A stretch of DNA of 64,000 nucleotides from NCBI RefSeq assembly GCF_963855985.1, contig NC_087095.1, positions 3,482,001-3,546,000 on the forward strand, in the 5' to 3' direction. A model generated the notes under the pieces. The model was not told the origin of the DNA, did not search any database, and worked only from the letters and a program-made list of their open reading frames with translations. Origin of the DNA: Ostrinia nubilalis. Its lineage: Eukaryota > Arthropoda > Insecta > Lepidoptera > Crambidae. Positions 52,250 through 63,964 of the stretch are shown piece after piece (within the stretch, counting starts at the first letter, position 1; every line of letters begins with the position of its first letter). The translations under genes were made by a program, and so were the position numbers.

Positions 52250-52572
52250 CAGAAATGAGAATCATCGAATCAGAAATGAGGAGAAACGTAAACGAACTAA
52301 AGTCACTGACATAGCCCAACGAATTAGCAATAGGCAGGGCATATAATAGTACGCAGAACTGACGGGGCAGCAAGGTTCTAGAGTGGAGGCCACGTTCTGG
52401 AAAGCTCAGCGTAGGATGTCCACCCACAAGGTGAACCGACGACCTCATAAAGGTAGCCGGAAGGCGCTGGATGCAGGCCGCCACCAACCGGCATTTGTGG
52501 AAATCATTGGGGGAGGCCTATGTTTAGCAGTGGACGTCCTATGGCTGAAATGATGATGATGATGATGATGAA
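52250..52572 (+). mobile_element. LINE 3' tail fragment (GATGAT-tailed)
   Basis: Diverged from 833-1185 with an internal deletion (AGTGGAGGCCACGTTCTGGA, GTGAACCGACGACCTCATAA) and a tail of seven GAT units. Confidence 0.8.
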
Positions 52573-52739
52573 TGTTTTCTTATAAATATACAATTCATTT
52601 GTACCTTTAATTATGTAATATTGCTACAAAAATAGTTTTGTAATTACATAACGACGTTCCAAGAAAAAAAACTAAAAACAATCACAGGAAACCGTTTACG
52701 TAAACAATAATATCTTGGTAACCAATGTTTTCTTTCTGT

Positions 52740-52905
52740 TCTTATCTTTGGTGTGCAATAAAGTGTATTTATTATTATTATTATTATTTCTTAGGCTTTT
52801 TTTTACTCGAAGTCCATAAGTTCTTCGGTATAACGTTAACTCACGGGCTCATGCCAAGTGAGTTACGTGTTCAGAGTTGATTTATTATTATTATTATTAT
52901 TGATT
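52740..52905. repeat. Two (TTA)n tails of unidentified repeats
   Basis: TTATTATTATTATTATT at about 52770 and 52885, the first after GTGTGCAATAAAGTG. They look like tails of SINE or LINE insertions. Confidence 0.4.
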
Positions 52906-53482
52906 TAAGAGTACTTTTCTCGTGGTTTTAAGTGCTCAAATAACAACACGTCTATATCAGACTTTGGATTTATAGATAACAATGATATATCTCCAAATTA
53001 TGCATAGAATAGACCAGTAGATGCCTTAAACACATCTCAATTTCCGTCTTGAGAGGAGTTTCAACCAGTTTAATTGCCTCAAGTTTTCTCAATTCCACCG
53101 ATTAATTTAACGAACACCATTACTATCATTAAATTCGCCAGTCAATAATACACAATTAGCCCATTGAGTTTTAATGATTCCATTACTGGTCTCGAAACGG
53201 GAAGGTAATTGAACGCTGTCAGCCACATTAAATCGTTCACGGTAAAGGAGGCCACCGAAATCCACTTATAGATTAATAATTCAGGGAATGTGGATCTTTA
53301 ATTTTGTAGTGGGAAGTAATAGGTGTTATATAAAACATTATTTACGCATACATATGTGGATTTTACACGTAATGCAGTCTTAAAATGAAGGGTATTCACA
53401 CTCTTTTGTTTGAGTGTCTTGTTTTTTGTTTATTAGTACCTAAGACTATATGCTGTTTGTTTTCCTAACAATAAAATAAACA

Positions 53483-53622
53483 AGGGCTGATTTTTCTATC
53501 GTCAGATAACTTGTAACCGAAGAATAAACGTGTCATTTTGACATATTTCCCATACAGAAACCGTCAATGTGTCAAACTTATTCTACAGTTAAAAGTTATC
53601 CAACGATTGAAAAATCAGCCCT
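53483..53622. mobile_element. MITE, AGGGCTGATTTTTCAAT family, copy 2
   Basis: AGGGCTGATTTTTCTATCGT and CGATTGAAAAATCAGCCCT. See 7915-8037. Confidence 0.75.
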
Positions 53623-54850
53623 AAAATAAATAAACTGTTTCATTAGTGTATTTTGTACATTGACTTATCCCTTTCTCCAGATAATGTTTCCCGCTTTCCT
53701 TAAAGAGTAAACATGTAACGTATTAAGTTTCAAATATTGCCATTTCCATCATCATTTCATTATAATTTTCCGTATTTGCTGTCTAAATGAATCTACTAAA
53801 ATGTAGGTAAATGCCTAGTCATGTTTTAAATAATGCTTTCGTTAAACTAAATATGCCTTGACAATATTCTTTCCACCCGATTTGTTACGGCACAATTTAG
53901 CTCTATTCTTTTCTTAGAATCGGTCTTAATAAGTGAGTCCGACAACTATTGTTGTTTCACGACAATGAAATTTGATTTCAAGATTCCACGGATTTTCGTT
54001 TTGAAAGCAAAATCTTTGGCAACTCAAATTATTGGCAACTGGTTCTGAATTTTTATGATCCGAACAAATGACTGCGTGGAAGCGAAAAAAATCTCTAAAT
54101 TACTTTCTAAAAATCTATTAATTGTTTTTTTGTTCAAGGATTTTAATTTTTTTCTAATAACAGTTCCACTGTTAAACAAAAAGGGTTTTTTTTTAGCATT
54201 AATTGGGTTTTTGTTTATGTTTAGCAAATGGAAATTTAATATTTACTTCTTGAATTTTAGGGTTACGTCATGTAACAAGTTGAAACGGAACCATTAGGTA
54301 AGTATAAGTTTATTCGCGTAATCTGGAAATTTCATCGTCGTTATCTCTAGGGTCAAATTAACAGTTTCATTTCATTTACGAATAATTTAAATGATAGAAA
54401 AATGTGATCTACAGATTTTATGTTAAAACATCTTGTGGTTCTTGAAACGAAGTTTAAAAATTATTTCCTTAACTCACACTTATTTACCACTGCGAAGCTA
54501 AAGCCAAAAGCAATTAAGGACTGTAATAACAAACCTTTAAAAACGGGTTTCCTTCATAATTACTACATTGTTTATTCGCGAATGCATTTGCCGAGCTTTC
54601 CCTCCAAAGCTTTGACGGGTTTTTACCTTTAATTTAAGGTGTACCCTTTTTTTGCGTCTGTTGTGGTTCTCACTCTTTGAACTTGAGATCGCATTTTCTT
54701 TCTCGGGAATAAGAGCGATTTTTGAACTGCAATATGTTTGATGTACCTGCCTAATTTCGGGTGGAGTTGTGAGTACCTTCAAAAACATAGTGGTGTTGAA
54801 AATAGCTATTAGGTAATTGGTAGAAAAGAACGATGAAATTGTAGAGATTT
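53623..54850. other. Non-coding, nothing recognised
   Basis: AT-rich. Frames at 54024-54297 and 54420-54788 occur on both strands and lack family features. Confidence 0.35.
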
Positions 54851-54852
54851 TT

Positions 54853-55600
54853 TAGGCGCTAACTACAGATTGCCTTTACAGTGAATCTGTATCATAATAA
54901 TAACAGTTGGTAATACAGCCCAGTATGTTGGTAGCCCGAGTGGCAGCATCTCAATTTGCGTTCATATTATTGAATCGCCTGTACCGAAGCCGGCGTGAGC
55001 GCGCAGCAAACATAACGATGGGTCTGAACTGCAGCGCGTTTGCCTCTTGTGGCTTTAGATTACACGCTTATGCAGTTTTGAGCTTTAATCCTAGCTAGAC
55101 AGAGGCAGCAGTGGTGGGAACGAGAGGTGGGATTAGTTTCGTTTATGCAGCTATGAGTGGTACAAAAGCTACAACATACAGCGCGTTAGAATATTTTTTA
55201 TAAGTTCCAACTCTACATTTAAGAAATGCCTTCGAAAAATGCAGTTTTGTCCCGGATTTCTTTGGCGCTCTTTAGCGTCCAACGATAGACTGCCTTTACA
55301 GTAAATCCGTACAATAACAGTTGGTATACAGCCCAGTATGTCGGTAGCCTGAGTGGCAGCGACTCAATTTGCGTTAATGTTATTGAATCGCCTTTGCCGA
55401 AGTCGGCGTGAGCGCGCAGCAAACATAACGATGGGATTGAACAGCAACGCGTTTGACTCTTGTGGCTTTAGATTACACGCTTATGCAGCTTTGAGCTTTA
55501 ATCCTAACTATACAGGGGTAGTAGTGGTGGGAACGAGAGGTGGGATTAGTTTCGTTTATACAGCTATGAGTGGTCAGACTATTTTTTCATAAATTCCAAT
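54853..55600. repeat. Tandem duplication with 420-bp period
   Basis: TGCCTTTACAGTGAATCTGT at 54871 recurs as TGCCTTTACAGTAAATCCGT at 55291. Both copies continue with ATTGAATCGCCT, GAGCGCGCAGCAAACATAAC and AACGAGAGGTGGGATTAGTT. Diverged fragments are at about 59735-59850 and 36130-36190. Short frames inside are not conserved in length. Confidence 0.75.
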
Positions 55601-55639
55601 TCCATCCTACCTAAAAAAAATGTCCTCGATTTTCGAAAG

Positions 55640-56640
55640 GACATTGTCAGAAATCGCCTAAAAACCGCCCAAAAACATTAACCCATCATAATTATTTTCT
55701 AATTTTTTTAATACATTAAGCACCCTTTCATTCTAATGGACACTTAAGCATTGAAAAATTAAATAAATAAGTCTTTTAACGTTTATTCTATAATACTATT
55801 ACAACTTCCGGACGTTTTGGTGCGTGGCATGGTCTAAAACCTATCAAGTTCCATAATTTTTGCCGATAAAATCTGTACGAGGCATTACCGTACTTTATTG
55901 CTGGGAGTCCATGTATAGTGATGTTCCTGCGGCCATCATAGACAATAAAATATCGATTTTGAAAATAAAATAAATCGATTAAACTGCTTTGAAGACTAGA
56001 TTTGCGTTAAAAGCTAAAAAGATATTGACACTATTACAAGAAGCTATCTAAAGTGTCCAACTGGTCGAAGGTCGTAAATAAAATAAAAATAATTAGGACC
56101 ATAAACTGATATTCATGGTATCATAACTGTAAAAGTGTCAGAATCCGATGTTGAATCCAATGCCAGTTGAAGTGAGAGAAACATATATCAACCTAGTATA
56201 GTTGCCAGTCTCTCATAAATCTATGCCAATGAGGGTTTTCGCGATTGAAAAATCCGCCAGATGGCAATACGTAGACGTGAGGTCCAAATGCTGCATGATT
56301 GGTTATTTTTGACATGACATTGACAGATATGTCAAAATCCACCAATCATGCAGCATTTGGACCTCGCGTCTACGTATTGCCATCTCGCGGATTTTTCAAT
56401 CGCGAAAACCCTCATTCATAGCACATGTATAATAATAGACCAAATGAACTTTTATAGATTGTGAAAGAGAAGATAAAGATTTTATTATTTTATTAAAATC
56501 TTGCCACGAGGTAGTTTTTCAGTAGAAACCAGGATTGGATAATCGCTACAGGCAAGTATCAGAACATTTTATAAATATTTTTAATCGATTATATCCTTGT
56601 GAATCGTTTTAATAAATTGTCATTTTACTTTTTCAATTAA
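55640..56640. repeat. Duplicated non-coding block, copy A
   Basis: Shares order and sequence with 62290-63245: GGACATTGTCAGAAA, TAATGGACACTT, TTCCGGACGTTTT, AAGTTCCATAATTT, GCCATCATAGACAATAA, ACAAGAAGCTATCTAA. Copy A has the 56229-56415 MITE, which is absent from copy B. Confidence 0.7.
56229..56415. mobile_element. Near-perfect inverted-repeat MITE
   Basis: Arms of ~75-80 bp: ATGAGGGTTTTCGCGATTGA through GGTCCAAATGCTGCATGATT, mirrored. Core is TTGACATGACATTGACAGAT. 187 bp. Confidence 0.85.
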
Positions 56641-57660
56641 AACTTTTTCAATCCCTAGTCTTGTCAAACTGTCATAATGTCAACAAATTATAAATGTCAC
56701 GTCAGTTGACTCAATTTCAGTCTTCTGTGCGTTTATTGTATTTTTATTTCAATGAAATAGTGCTAAAGGGTTAGTACTAAAAGTGAAAGCCTTTTTTCAG
56801 AAAGAAAACCAATGTGGTGCCCTTATTATTCATACTGTTTGAAAGTTACAAGTCAGTGATACAGAGTTGCCGCCATTATAACTCCGTGGTGATACCATAC
56901 CAAAGAAGAAGTTTTCCTAAACACTTGTGTTATTTTTATATGTGATCAAATAAAAAGGATTAATTCTACTGCTCAAATGGAATAACTTATCCCAAGAGAC
57001 CGAATATAAAAAAAACCTCTCCATAGAAATTATCACCATCACGAGGATGTGAATGTTTTTGAGAATTTGATATTGGGCCTGTAAGAAAAGTAGTTGTATT
57101 TCAGTAGTAGAATCAACCCTTTTTGTTTCATCAGCAAGAGTAACTATAAAAACGCCCCGTAAGGTAGGTATTATTAAGCTGAAGAGTTTGTTTAGTGTCA
57201 AAGACTGTCACACAGTGTAATTTAAATTGGCATAATTATGATAATGAACATAAAAACTTAAATAAATATTTATGTTAATATTTTTTCTATTTATTTATTT
57301 TCCCAAAGCTTCACAGTGACAGCTGAAACAGCAATACTGTTGTAAAACTAAACTTAGAACAAACTGTTACAAATATTTTACAAATTAAAATAAAACCGCA
57401 TGTTGCTTTACTTTCTCGTATAGGTAATAAATGTAATTAATGGCTAGATTATTAATGTTACTTTGTTACCCTCAATAGTGAGGAGATCTTATAAAATGGT
57501 AACCCTGATTTTCATTGTCATTCAAGTGCTCTTTCTTCGCATAGGCTTCTGTGATTTGGCCAAGGGCCACACACATTGCGATAACATTATGCGACATTGA
57601 TTTGACAGCAGCGGAGTGAAGTCTTGCGACTATGCAAAATGATACCCTGTAATCGTAGCG
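56641..57660. other. Non-coding, nothing firm
   Basis: A minus-strand frame at 56917-57201 is moderately hydrophobic but matches no family I know. No other feature. Confidence 0.35.
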
Positions 57661-57661
57661 C

Positions 57662-57893
57662 ATATAGACATAGACGGGGCGGGGCACATAGCTCGTAGAG
57701 CTGATGGCCGCTGGGACAGGAAAGTTCGTGGGCAGGCCTCCCACTAGGTGGACCGACGATCTGGTGAAGGTCGCGGGAGGTGCCTGTATACAAGCGGTGC
57801 AGGATCGGTCTTCGTGGAAATCCTTGGGGGAGGCCTTTGTCCAGCAGTGGACGTCTTTTCGGCTGAAACGAACGAACGAACGATACGTATTAC
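57662..57893 (+). mobile_element. LINE 3' tail fragment (ACGA-tailed)
   Basis: GGCACATAGCTCGTAGAGCT, GGTGGACCGACGATCTGGTG, CAGCAGTGGACGTCTTTTCG, ending GAACGAACGAACGA. Confidence 0.82.
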
Positions 57894-57912
57894 CACTATT
57901 TACCAGACATTA

Positions 57913-58014
57913 CTATTTATTGTATATTATAAGATCTTGTTCCGCCATTTTTCGAACTTCCTCCGTGAGGATATCCCCGCCGAATTCTATGATGAACCTA
58001 TCAAAAGTCATATT
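57913..58014 (-). CDS. Candidate terminal exon of an unidentified gene
   Basis: Minus strand. After an acceptor-like AATTTTGACATTGCAG the frame reads NMTFDRFIIEFGGDILTEEV then RKMAEQDLIIYNK and TAG; the last codon overlaps AATAAA. 34 codons starting on a codon boundary. Composition looks protein-like (amphipathic, charged), unlike nearby chance frames. I do not recognise it and see no partner exon. Confidence 0.35.
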   Translation of the reverse strand, partial: NMTFDRFIIEFGGDILTEEVRKMAEQDLIIYNK

Positions 58015-58204
58015 CTGCAATGTCAAAATTAATTTGCCGAAATTCGCCGAGCCAGCTATGTCAAATAATATTATTAGGTGTCAAACAGGATACGTTCAGA
58101 AATTAATATTACGATTTTAAAGATAAGACAACTTTTTATTGACGAAGTTGCTGGGACAGCTAGAAACTATTTTTTTTCCGGCACTTTAAGAAAATAATAA
58201 ATGA

Positions 58205-58376
58205 ATGAAAACGCAGCGTGGGACGTCCACCCACAAGGTGGACCGACGACCTGATAAAGGTAGCGGGAAGGCGCTGGATGCAGGCCGCTACCAACCGTGC
58301 GATGTGGAAGTCATTGGGGGAGGCCTATGTTCAGTAGTGGACGTCCTGTGGCTGAAATGATGATGATGATGATGAA
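58205..58376 (+). mobile_element. LINE 3' tail fragment (GATGAT-tailed)
   Basis: AACGCAGCGTGGGACGTCCA to GGCTGAAATGATGATGATGA. Confidence 0.82.
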
Positions 58377-58784
58377 ATGAATGAAAATGACAAATCTTCG
58401 AACGTGTATAATACCGTGCCAAAGTAATCATATAATTTAGGCACCTTAATAACTATTGCCGTTTTTGTTGTAAAGATCATGCAGCGCTACTTGCGGATAT
58501 TATTGGAAAGAAAACTATGTAGGCTCTAGATCTGAAGCCGCTTTAACGAACACGAAGTGCTCATACAATGCGGCGTATTTTCTTCCAGTATTTAGTCAGG
58601 ACTTTAGTCGAATTAAAACCCCGGTTGAACGTGATATAGCCGCACTAGAATACGGTGCTTTTTTGCATAATCGTAAGACTTCGTTCCGGTGTCGACCGAA
58701 TGTTATCACGATGTATGTGGCCCAGGGGTTACTGTAGCCGCTAAGGTTTGAAACTTCTTGCTTAAAATATTGTAGTCTTTGGCA

Positions 58785-59395
58785 TAGACTATGATGGTAG
58801 TCATGGAGATAGGAGTTTGTTATCTCGTGTCAGATGTAAATGGTGAAAAGAAAACTCATGATTCGTGTTATTTTTATGCAATATGTAGGTATTTTATAAA
58901 AGTGGAACCCCGAGTGATCTCCAAAACCCATTCTATTATTATATACGATTCGGCTTCGATATCTATAATACAATAGGAGTTTATTTCATGTGTCAGATGA
59001 CAAGGGTGGAAACAACCTACGATTCATGTTGTTTATTTACGTGCAATATGTGGGCATATTATAAAAGTGGAATGCCGAGTTGTATTTCTAAAAGTTGTTC
59101 TATTATTTTATACTATTTGGCTGCGACTCGGCGTGACGACAATACAAAACATTTTTCGCGAATCGGTGTTCATACATTCACACAATACATTAGACGCCAT
59201 GTTGTCCTAAACGACATATTATAAAATCGCTGTGATTTAATATTCTTAATCATTAATTTTATGGCAAGTGTCCATCAGGAATCATTGTTCTTACACACAG
59301 AATCGTATTATTTTGCTTTCGGGTAGTAATATGTCAAAATTGTTGGTTCTTAGGCGAACAATGTATGGAGAACGAACATTGTATCTTGGAAACTC
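58785..59395. repeat. Duplicated non-coding block, second part
   Basis: An internal repeat of about 190 bp (58790 and 58975: GTCAGATG, GATTCRTGTT, TATAAAAGTGGAA, CCGAG). The whole matches 63245-63660, including TGTATGGAGAACGAACATTG at 59362 and 63637. Frames in it are short. Confidence 0.65.
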
Positions 59396-59407
59396 TCTTT
59401 AGCTCTA

Positions 59408-59537
59408 TTTGACATCTGGTAAAGGTCGCAGGAAGAGCCTGGATGCGGGCAGCGCAGGACCGTTCATTGTGGAAAATCTTGGGGGAGGCCTTTGTCCAGC
59501 AGTGGACGTCATTTGGCTGAAACGAACGAACGACAAC
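59408..59537 (+). mobile_element. LINE 3' tail fragment (ACGA-tailed)
   Basis: CTGGTAAAGGTCGCAGGAAG to GGCTGAAACGAACGAACGAC. Confidence 0.8.
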
Positions 59538-59939
59538 AGGAGCGGAGTGCTCGACAAAAGTTGGTCTCCTTCGACCTCACCTAATAGCATGATAGAAAAT
59601 GGGTTCAAAATTGTCATCAAAAGTTGTTCTAAGTCTGCGTATTCACACGATACTAACCAAAGATTTCTTATCAGCAACGTGACTGTAGTAATAGTAATAG
59701 CATTACAGCTTATAGCGTTATACGAGTAATGTCGTGTGTAACCCGAGTGGCTGCTGCAATGTTGACGCGCGAGCCAATTTGCATCCGTATTATTGAATCG
59801 CCACTCCTGGCGTTAGCGCTGAGCAAACATGGACTACAGTGAGGGTTTGAATTCGTTTTAAATTTAACTGTATAGCAAGCTCTCGTATAGCCTTTGGAAG
59901 TTAGAAATAATTGAACCTGTTTTTATAACAGGCCTAAAA

Positions 59940-60165
59940 GTTCGTTCGTTCGTTCGTTTCAGCCGAAAGACGTCCACTGCTGGACAAAGGCCTCCTCCAA
60001 GGATTTTCACAAAGACCGGTCCTACGCCGCTCGCATCCATCCAAGCACCTCCCGCGACCTTCACCAGATCGTCGATCCACCTAGTGGGAGGCCTGCCCAC
60101 GCTACGTCTTCCGGCTCGTGGTCGCCACTCAAGAACTTTCCTGCCCCAGCGGCCTAAAATCTCTA
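59940..60165 (-). mobile_element. LINE 3' tail fragment (ACGA-tailed), reversed
   Basis: Tail TTCGTTCGTTCGTTTC at 59941, then the complement of the same family up to GCCCCAGCGGCC. The minus-strand frame reads LEWRPRAGRRSVGRPPTRW. Confidence 0.82.
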
Positions 60166-60309
60166 TTCTAATGTTAAAATTAAACACTATGGGAATTTAT
60201 GTAGTTCAAATAGGGTTGAGTTTGCAACTATATGCTGCCTATTGTCTATGTCTGTTAGTATTTATGCTGTCCTCTGTACTGAAATTAATTAATGAAATAT
60301 ACCTCTAAA

Positions 60310-60760
60310 AGAGAAGAAATAACTGTAGTGTCAGAGCTGTAGCCGAAGTTTACTACTCCGCAGGCTATCGACGAAATTCTACGACACACTTAATTGTGTC
60401 TTTTCATTTAGCCCTTTCAGACCGGATTTTATGTCCCTAATTAGAACTAATTAGGACAAAGAGTAATTAAATTATTTGTCCTATATGTACTTGCTGGTTT
60501 ATCAGAAGTCTGAGTAGGTACATATAAGCTTAACAAGTCAACATAGTTGAACCAAAACTTGACTTGTTTCTAAAATATAAACTAAATGTTAGTTTGGCTA
60601 AGGCAATTAGTTTATACTGCCGAATATCCATGAGATAAACTTTAACGGTAATTTCATTGGAAACCCGATAAGCCGAATAGCGATGCTCCCAAACACATGC
60701 TATGTACCACGTACAACGTTATGTGGCCTAAATTTCAACAAAATATATCTAAAACTATTT
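60310..60760. other. Non-coding, nothing recognised
   Basis: AT-rich, no gene or clear repeat. Confidence 0.35.
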
Positions 60761-60761
60761 A

Positions 60762-60957
60762 TCTACGTCTATCTATTTATATAAAAGCGAAAGGTCACTG
60801 ACTGACGAAATCTCAGAAACTACAAGTGCTAGGAGTCCCAAATTTTGCATAGGGGTTCCTTTTAAAACGTAGGTGCTCACTAAGAACGGATTTTACGAAA
60901 CTCACCCCTAAGGTACAAACGGGAACCACGCGTATGAAATCGCGGGCGGCCGCTAGT
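60762..60957 (+). repeat. Repeat ending GCGGGCGGCCGCTAG
   Basis: AAGGTCACTGACTGACGAAA at the start, ACGCGTATGAAATCGCGGGC then GGCCGCTAG at the end. Shares its end with the blocks at 47709-48785 and 50268-51042, so these belong to one broad class. Confidence 0.6.
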
Positions 60958-61194
60958 CAACAATAAAAGTGATAAAGTCACTGGCTCCAACACTTTTAGT
61001 TTTTTGTATCCACGTATTAAAATGAGCAAGTATTAGGGCTCGTTCCCAAAGCGACATTCAGTTTTTGCAGGAACTGATTTTTGCAAGTTTTAGTTTAGTA
61101 GTAATACGTGTTTTAATGTTAACGTTAACACGAACATCCCGTTACTAATAATTATTTAAAAAAATTGCAAACACGAATGTGTGTTTACACGACA

Positions 61195-61381
61195 GTCCAG
61201 TTTTACGGGTCCCTGCATTACTGGATCCCCCAAAACTGGATTAAAGCCATTAAAGCCTTAAAGGCCGGCAACGCACCTGTAACGCCCCTGGGTCTGCGGG
61301 TGTCTATGGGCGACGGTAATCACTTACCATCAGGTGATCCGTCTGCTCGTTTGCCTCCTATCACATAAAAAAAAAAAAAAA
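61195..61381 (+). repeat. Lepidopteran repeat with poly(A)
   Basis: AAGGCCGGCAACGCACCTGT, CTTACCATCAGGTGATCCGT and CTCGTTTGCCTCCTATCACA followed by a run of A. A very common moth and butterfly repeat with the form of a retroposed 3' end. A related CACCTGATGGTAAGTGATG piece is at about 32527. Confidence 0.75.
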
Positions 61382-61624
61382 GTGGGTAGGAGAGTTTTTA
61401 GAACAATATTGAATAATAATAATAATAAGAATTGACCCGTGAGCTCCAAAGCGTACAAACATAATAATAATAAGTACAGCCTTCAGAAAGCCTCAATACT
61501 GAACACCTGCCGCATCACGCGTAAATTTTTATCCACAGGATCCACAGCTCTTCACCCTATGACGCTTGACTGAGGCCCGCGCCATAGGTCAAAACACCCG
61601 TCTTTAAGATGGAGAAAGATATAA

Positions 61625-61990
61625 TTTTTGAAATAAAATAATAATAATAGAACTCTTTATTGCACACCACAACAAGAATAAGAACAAAAAAAAAAGAAAC
61701 ACACGGACAAGTACAATTTTGCTGTTTTATCGCTATGAAGCTTTTTTTATCAAAGCAAATAGTCTAATTAAAACAGGAAATTCAAGGCCTCGCCCAAAGT
61801 TGAGCCTTAATCTCAGGATCGCATAACCCATTGAGGGTTTTACTGCTTTTCTTACGATTCCCCTAAGTAAGGCCTTCATTACTTCCCAGTTTGAGTCGCC
61901 CCTTTTAATAATGTCGGATGAAGCGCATTCGGCTGAGCTCAAGCAAACTGACAACTTTAGAATGGATAAGGTTCAGATCTGTTTAATGAC
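61625..61990 (-). mobile_element. Possible LINE 3' end remnant
   Basis: Minus frame 61733-61954 (GDSNWEVMKALLRGIVRKAV) ends shortly before a 3' region with TGTGGTGTGCAATAAAGAG and an ATT-rich tail. Consistent with a retroelement end; the clade is not recognised. Confidence 0.35.
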
Positions 61991-62289
61991 GTTTTGTTTG
62001 ATTCAGTATAAGATGACAGTTTGATAAAATAAAAATATAAAATTACATAGGTACTACAAAATATTAACAAAAATAAATACGTAAAATAAATAATTATTTG
62101 ATATTATAAATTCGTTGTACAATTTTAGCCAGACTACGAGGTTATCGTAGCAACGATGTCGTAGTAGCGTCGTAGTCGCATGACTACGATGGACTTCGTA
62201 GTCAATTTAGAGCAATTTCTATGACTTTCTGCTACAATTCTCACCTATTGATAGTAAGTAACTATTTATTGTTTGTCACTGTATGTTTT

Positions 62290-63660
62290 GATTAAGTATA
62301 GAGGACATTGTCAGAAACGGCCTCAGATTCCTGGGCACAGCAGTAAAGTATCAAAATTGATCTCTTACTTTTTGAATACATAAATATTAATTAGATTGTA
62401 ATGGACACTTGAGGATTAGAAAATGAAATAATAAAAGTCTTTTATATGTATTCCATAATACTATGACGACATCCGGACATTTTAGGGCGTGGCCTGCTCC
62501 ATATCCTATGAAGTTCCATAATTTGTGTCGATAAAATCTATGTAAAATCGGCACAAGGCAATGCCGTACTTCATTGTTAGGAATCCACGTAATAGTGATG
62601 TTGATTGCGGTCATCATAGACAATAAGATACCGATCTTGTAAATAAAATAAATCGTCCAAATTGCTACAGTATGACTAGATTTTAATTAAAAGTTAAAAA
62701 TATATTGCACGATACTACAAGAAGCTATCTAATGTGTCCAACTGGTCTAAAAGGTCATGAATAAAATAAAAAGAATTGTGATCATAATACTGATATTGAC
62801 AATGACATAAATATAGGATCATCTTTAATATATCTGTAACAGTTTCAAAATCCGATGAAAAATCCAATGCCGCTTAAAGTGAGAGAAATGTCTAAAGTTC
62901 TAATAGAATTGAAAGTTTTATTCACTCAAAATGCTTATAACAATAATTGGTAATACATTTCAAATATTAAGTACCTACCTTTATAATGTATCGATAGAAC
63001 CAAAATGATGTCCTCTCAGTTTGGAAAGGGAAAACCCAGGATTGGGGGAGCGCTCCAGGCAATTTTCAGAACATTTCATAGGTGGTAGTAAATAATATTT
63101 ATTTTATTATTAAAATTGAATATTTTGATATTGATAAAATTGAATATACCTTTCGATTCAAATACCGAATATTTTTCAATCGATAAAAATTATCGAGAAT
63201 TGTTAATAATATTCAATTAAAAGTTGTTCAATCCCTAGTCATGCATAGACTAAGACGGTAACCATGGAGATAGTTAGTTTGGTAAGTCACGTGTTAAATG
63301 TCAAGAGTGGAAAGTAAACATAGGATTCATGTTATTTATTTACGTGCAAAATGTAAGTAAGTAAATGATAAAAGTGGAACGCCGAGCTATTTCCAAAACC
63401 CGTCCAATATTATAATACAATTTGGCTGCGACAACTACAATACAGAACATCTCCCAAATCGATGTGCATACAATATTATAATACAATACTAGTAAGTAAG
63501 AGGTTATGACAACAATATTGCTTTCAATAAGTTTATAGAATTGGTCCGCCAGGAATAATTGTTCTTACATAAAGATTTGTGTCATTTAGAACCTAGAAAG
63601 TATTTTTTCGGCACTGTTGATCTAACGGCGAACAATGTATGGAGAACGAACATTGTCCTT
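62290..63660. repeat. Duplicated non-coding block, copy B
   Basis: Matches 55640-56640 and then 58785-59395 in the same order but without the ~2.1 kb (LINE tails and other DNA) between them. This suggests copy B is closer to the ancestral arrangement. Diverged, no gene. Confidence 0.65.
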
Positions 63661-63964
63661 TAAATGAATATTTTTACACCAGGAATATATCGTTTCTTAT
63701 TCTTAAAGTAAGTTTAAAACCATCTCTAAATTCAACATTTTTATCACCACACCACAGTAAAAGCTTCATAGTACAAAACTAAATGTTGCAGTATGTAAAA
63801 TTGTGGTAGGTTGAGTACTTGAGTGCCGTGGACCACGTAATTTCTCACAGCACACGCGACAGAAACTACACGGAATATCGGAAATGTCGTTACCAATGAG
63901 GGCACGCTGATTGGGCGACCCTTTTCGGGCGTTGGGATCCAGTGCCCGTGTTGCACTTGATTGC
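63661..63964. other. Window edge, nothing recognised
   Basis: No supported gene or repeat. Confidence 0.35.

Noticed and set aside
56917..57201. Chemoreceptor-like hydrophobic frame
   Set aside because: Only weak hydrophobicity; no conserved motif or splice partners.
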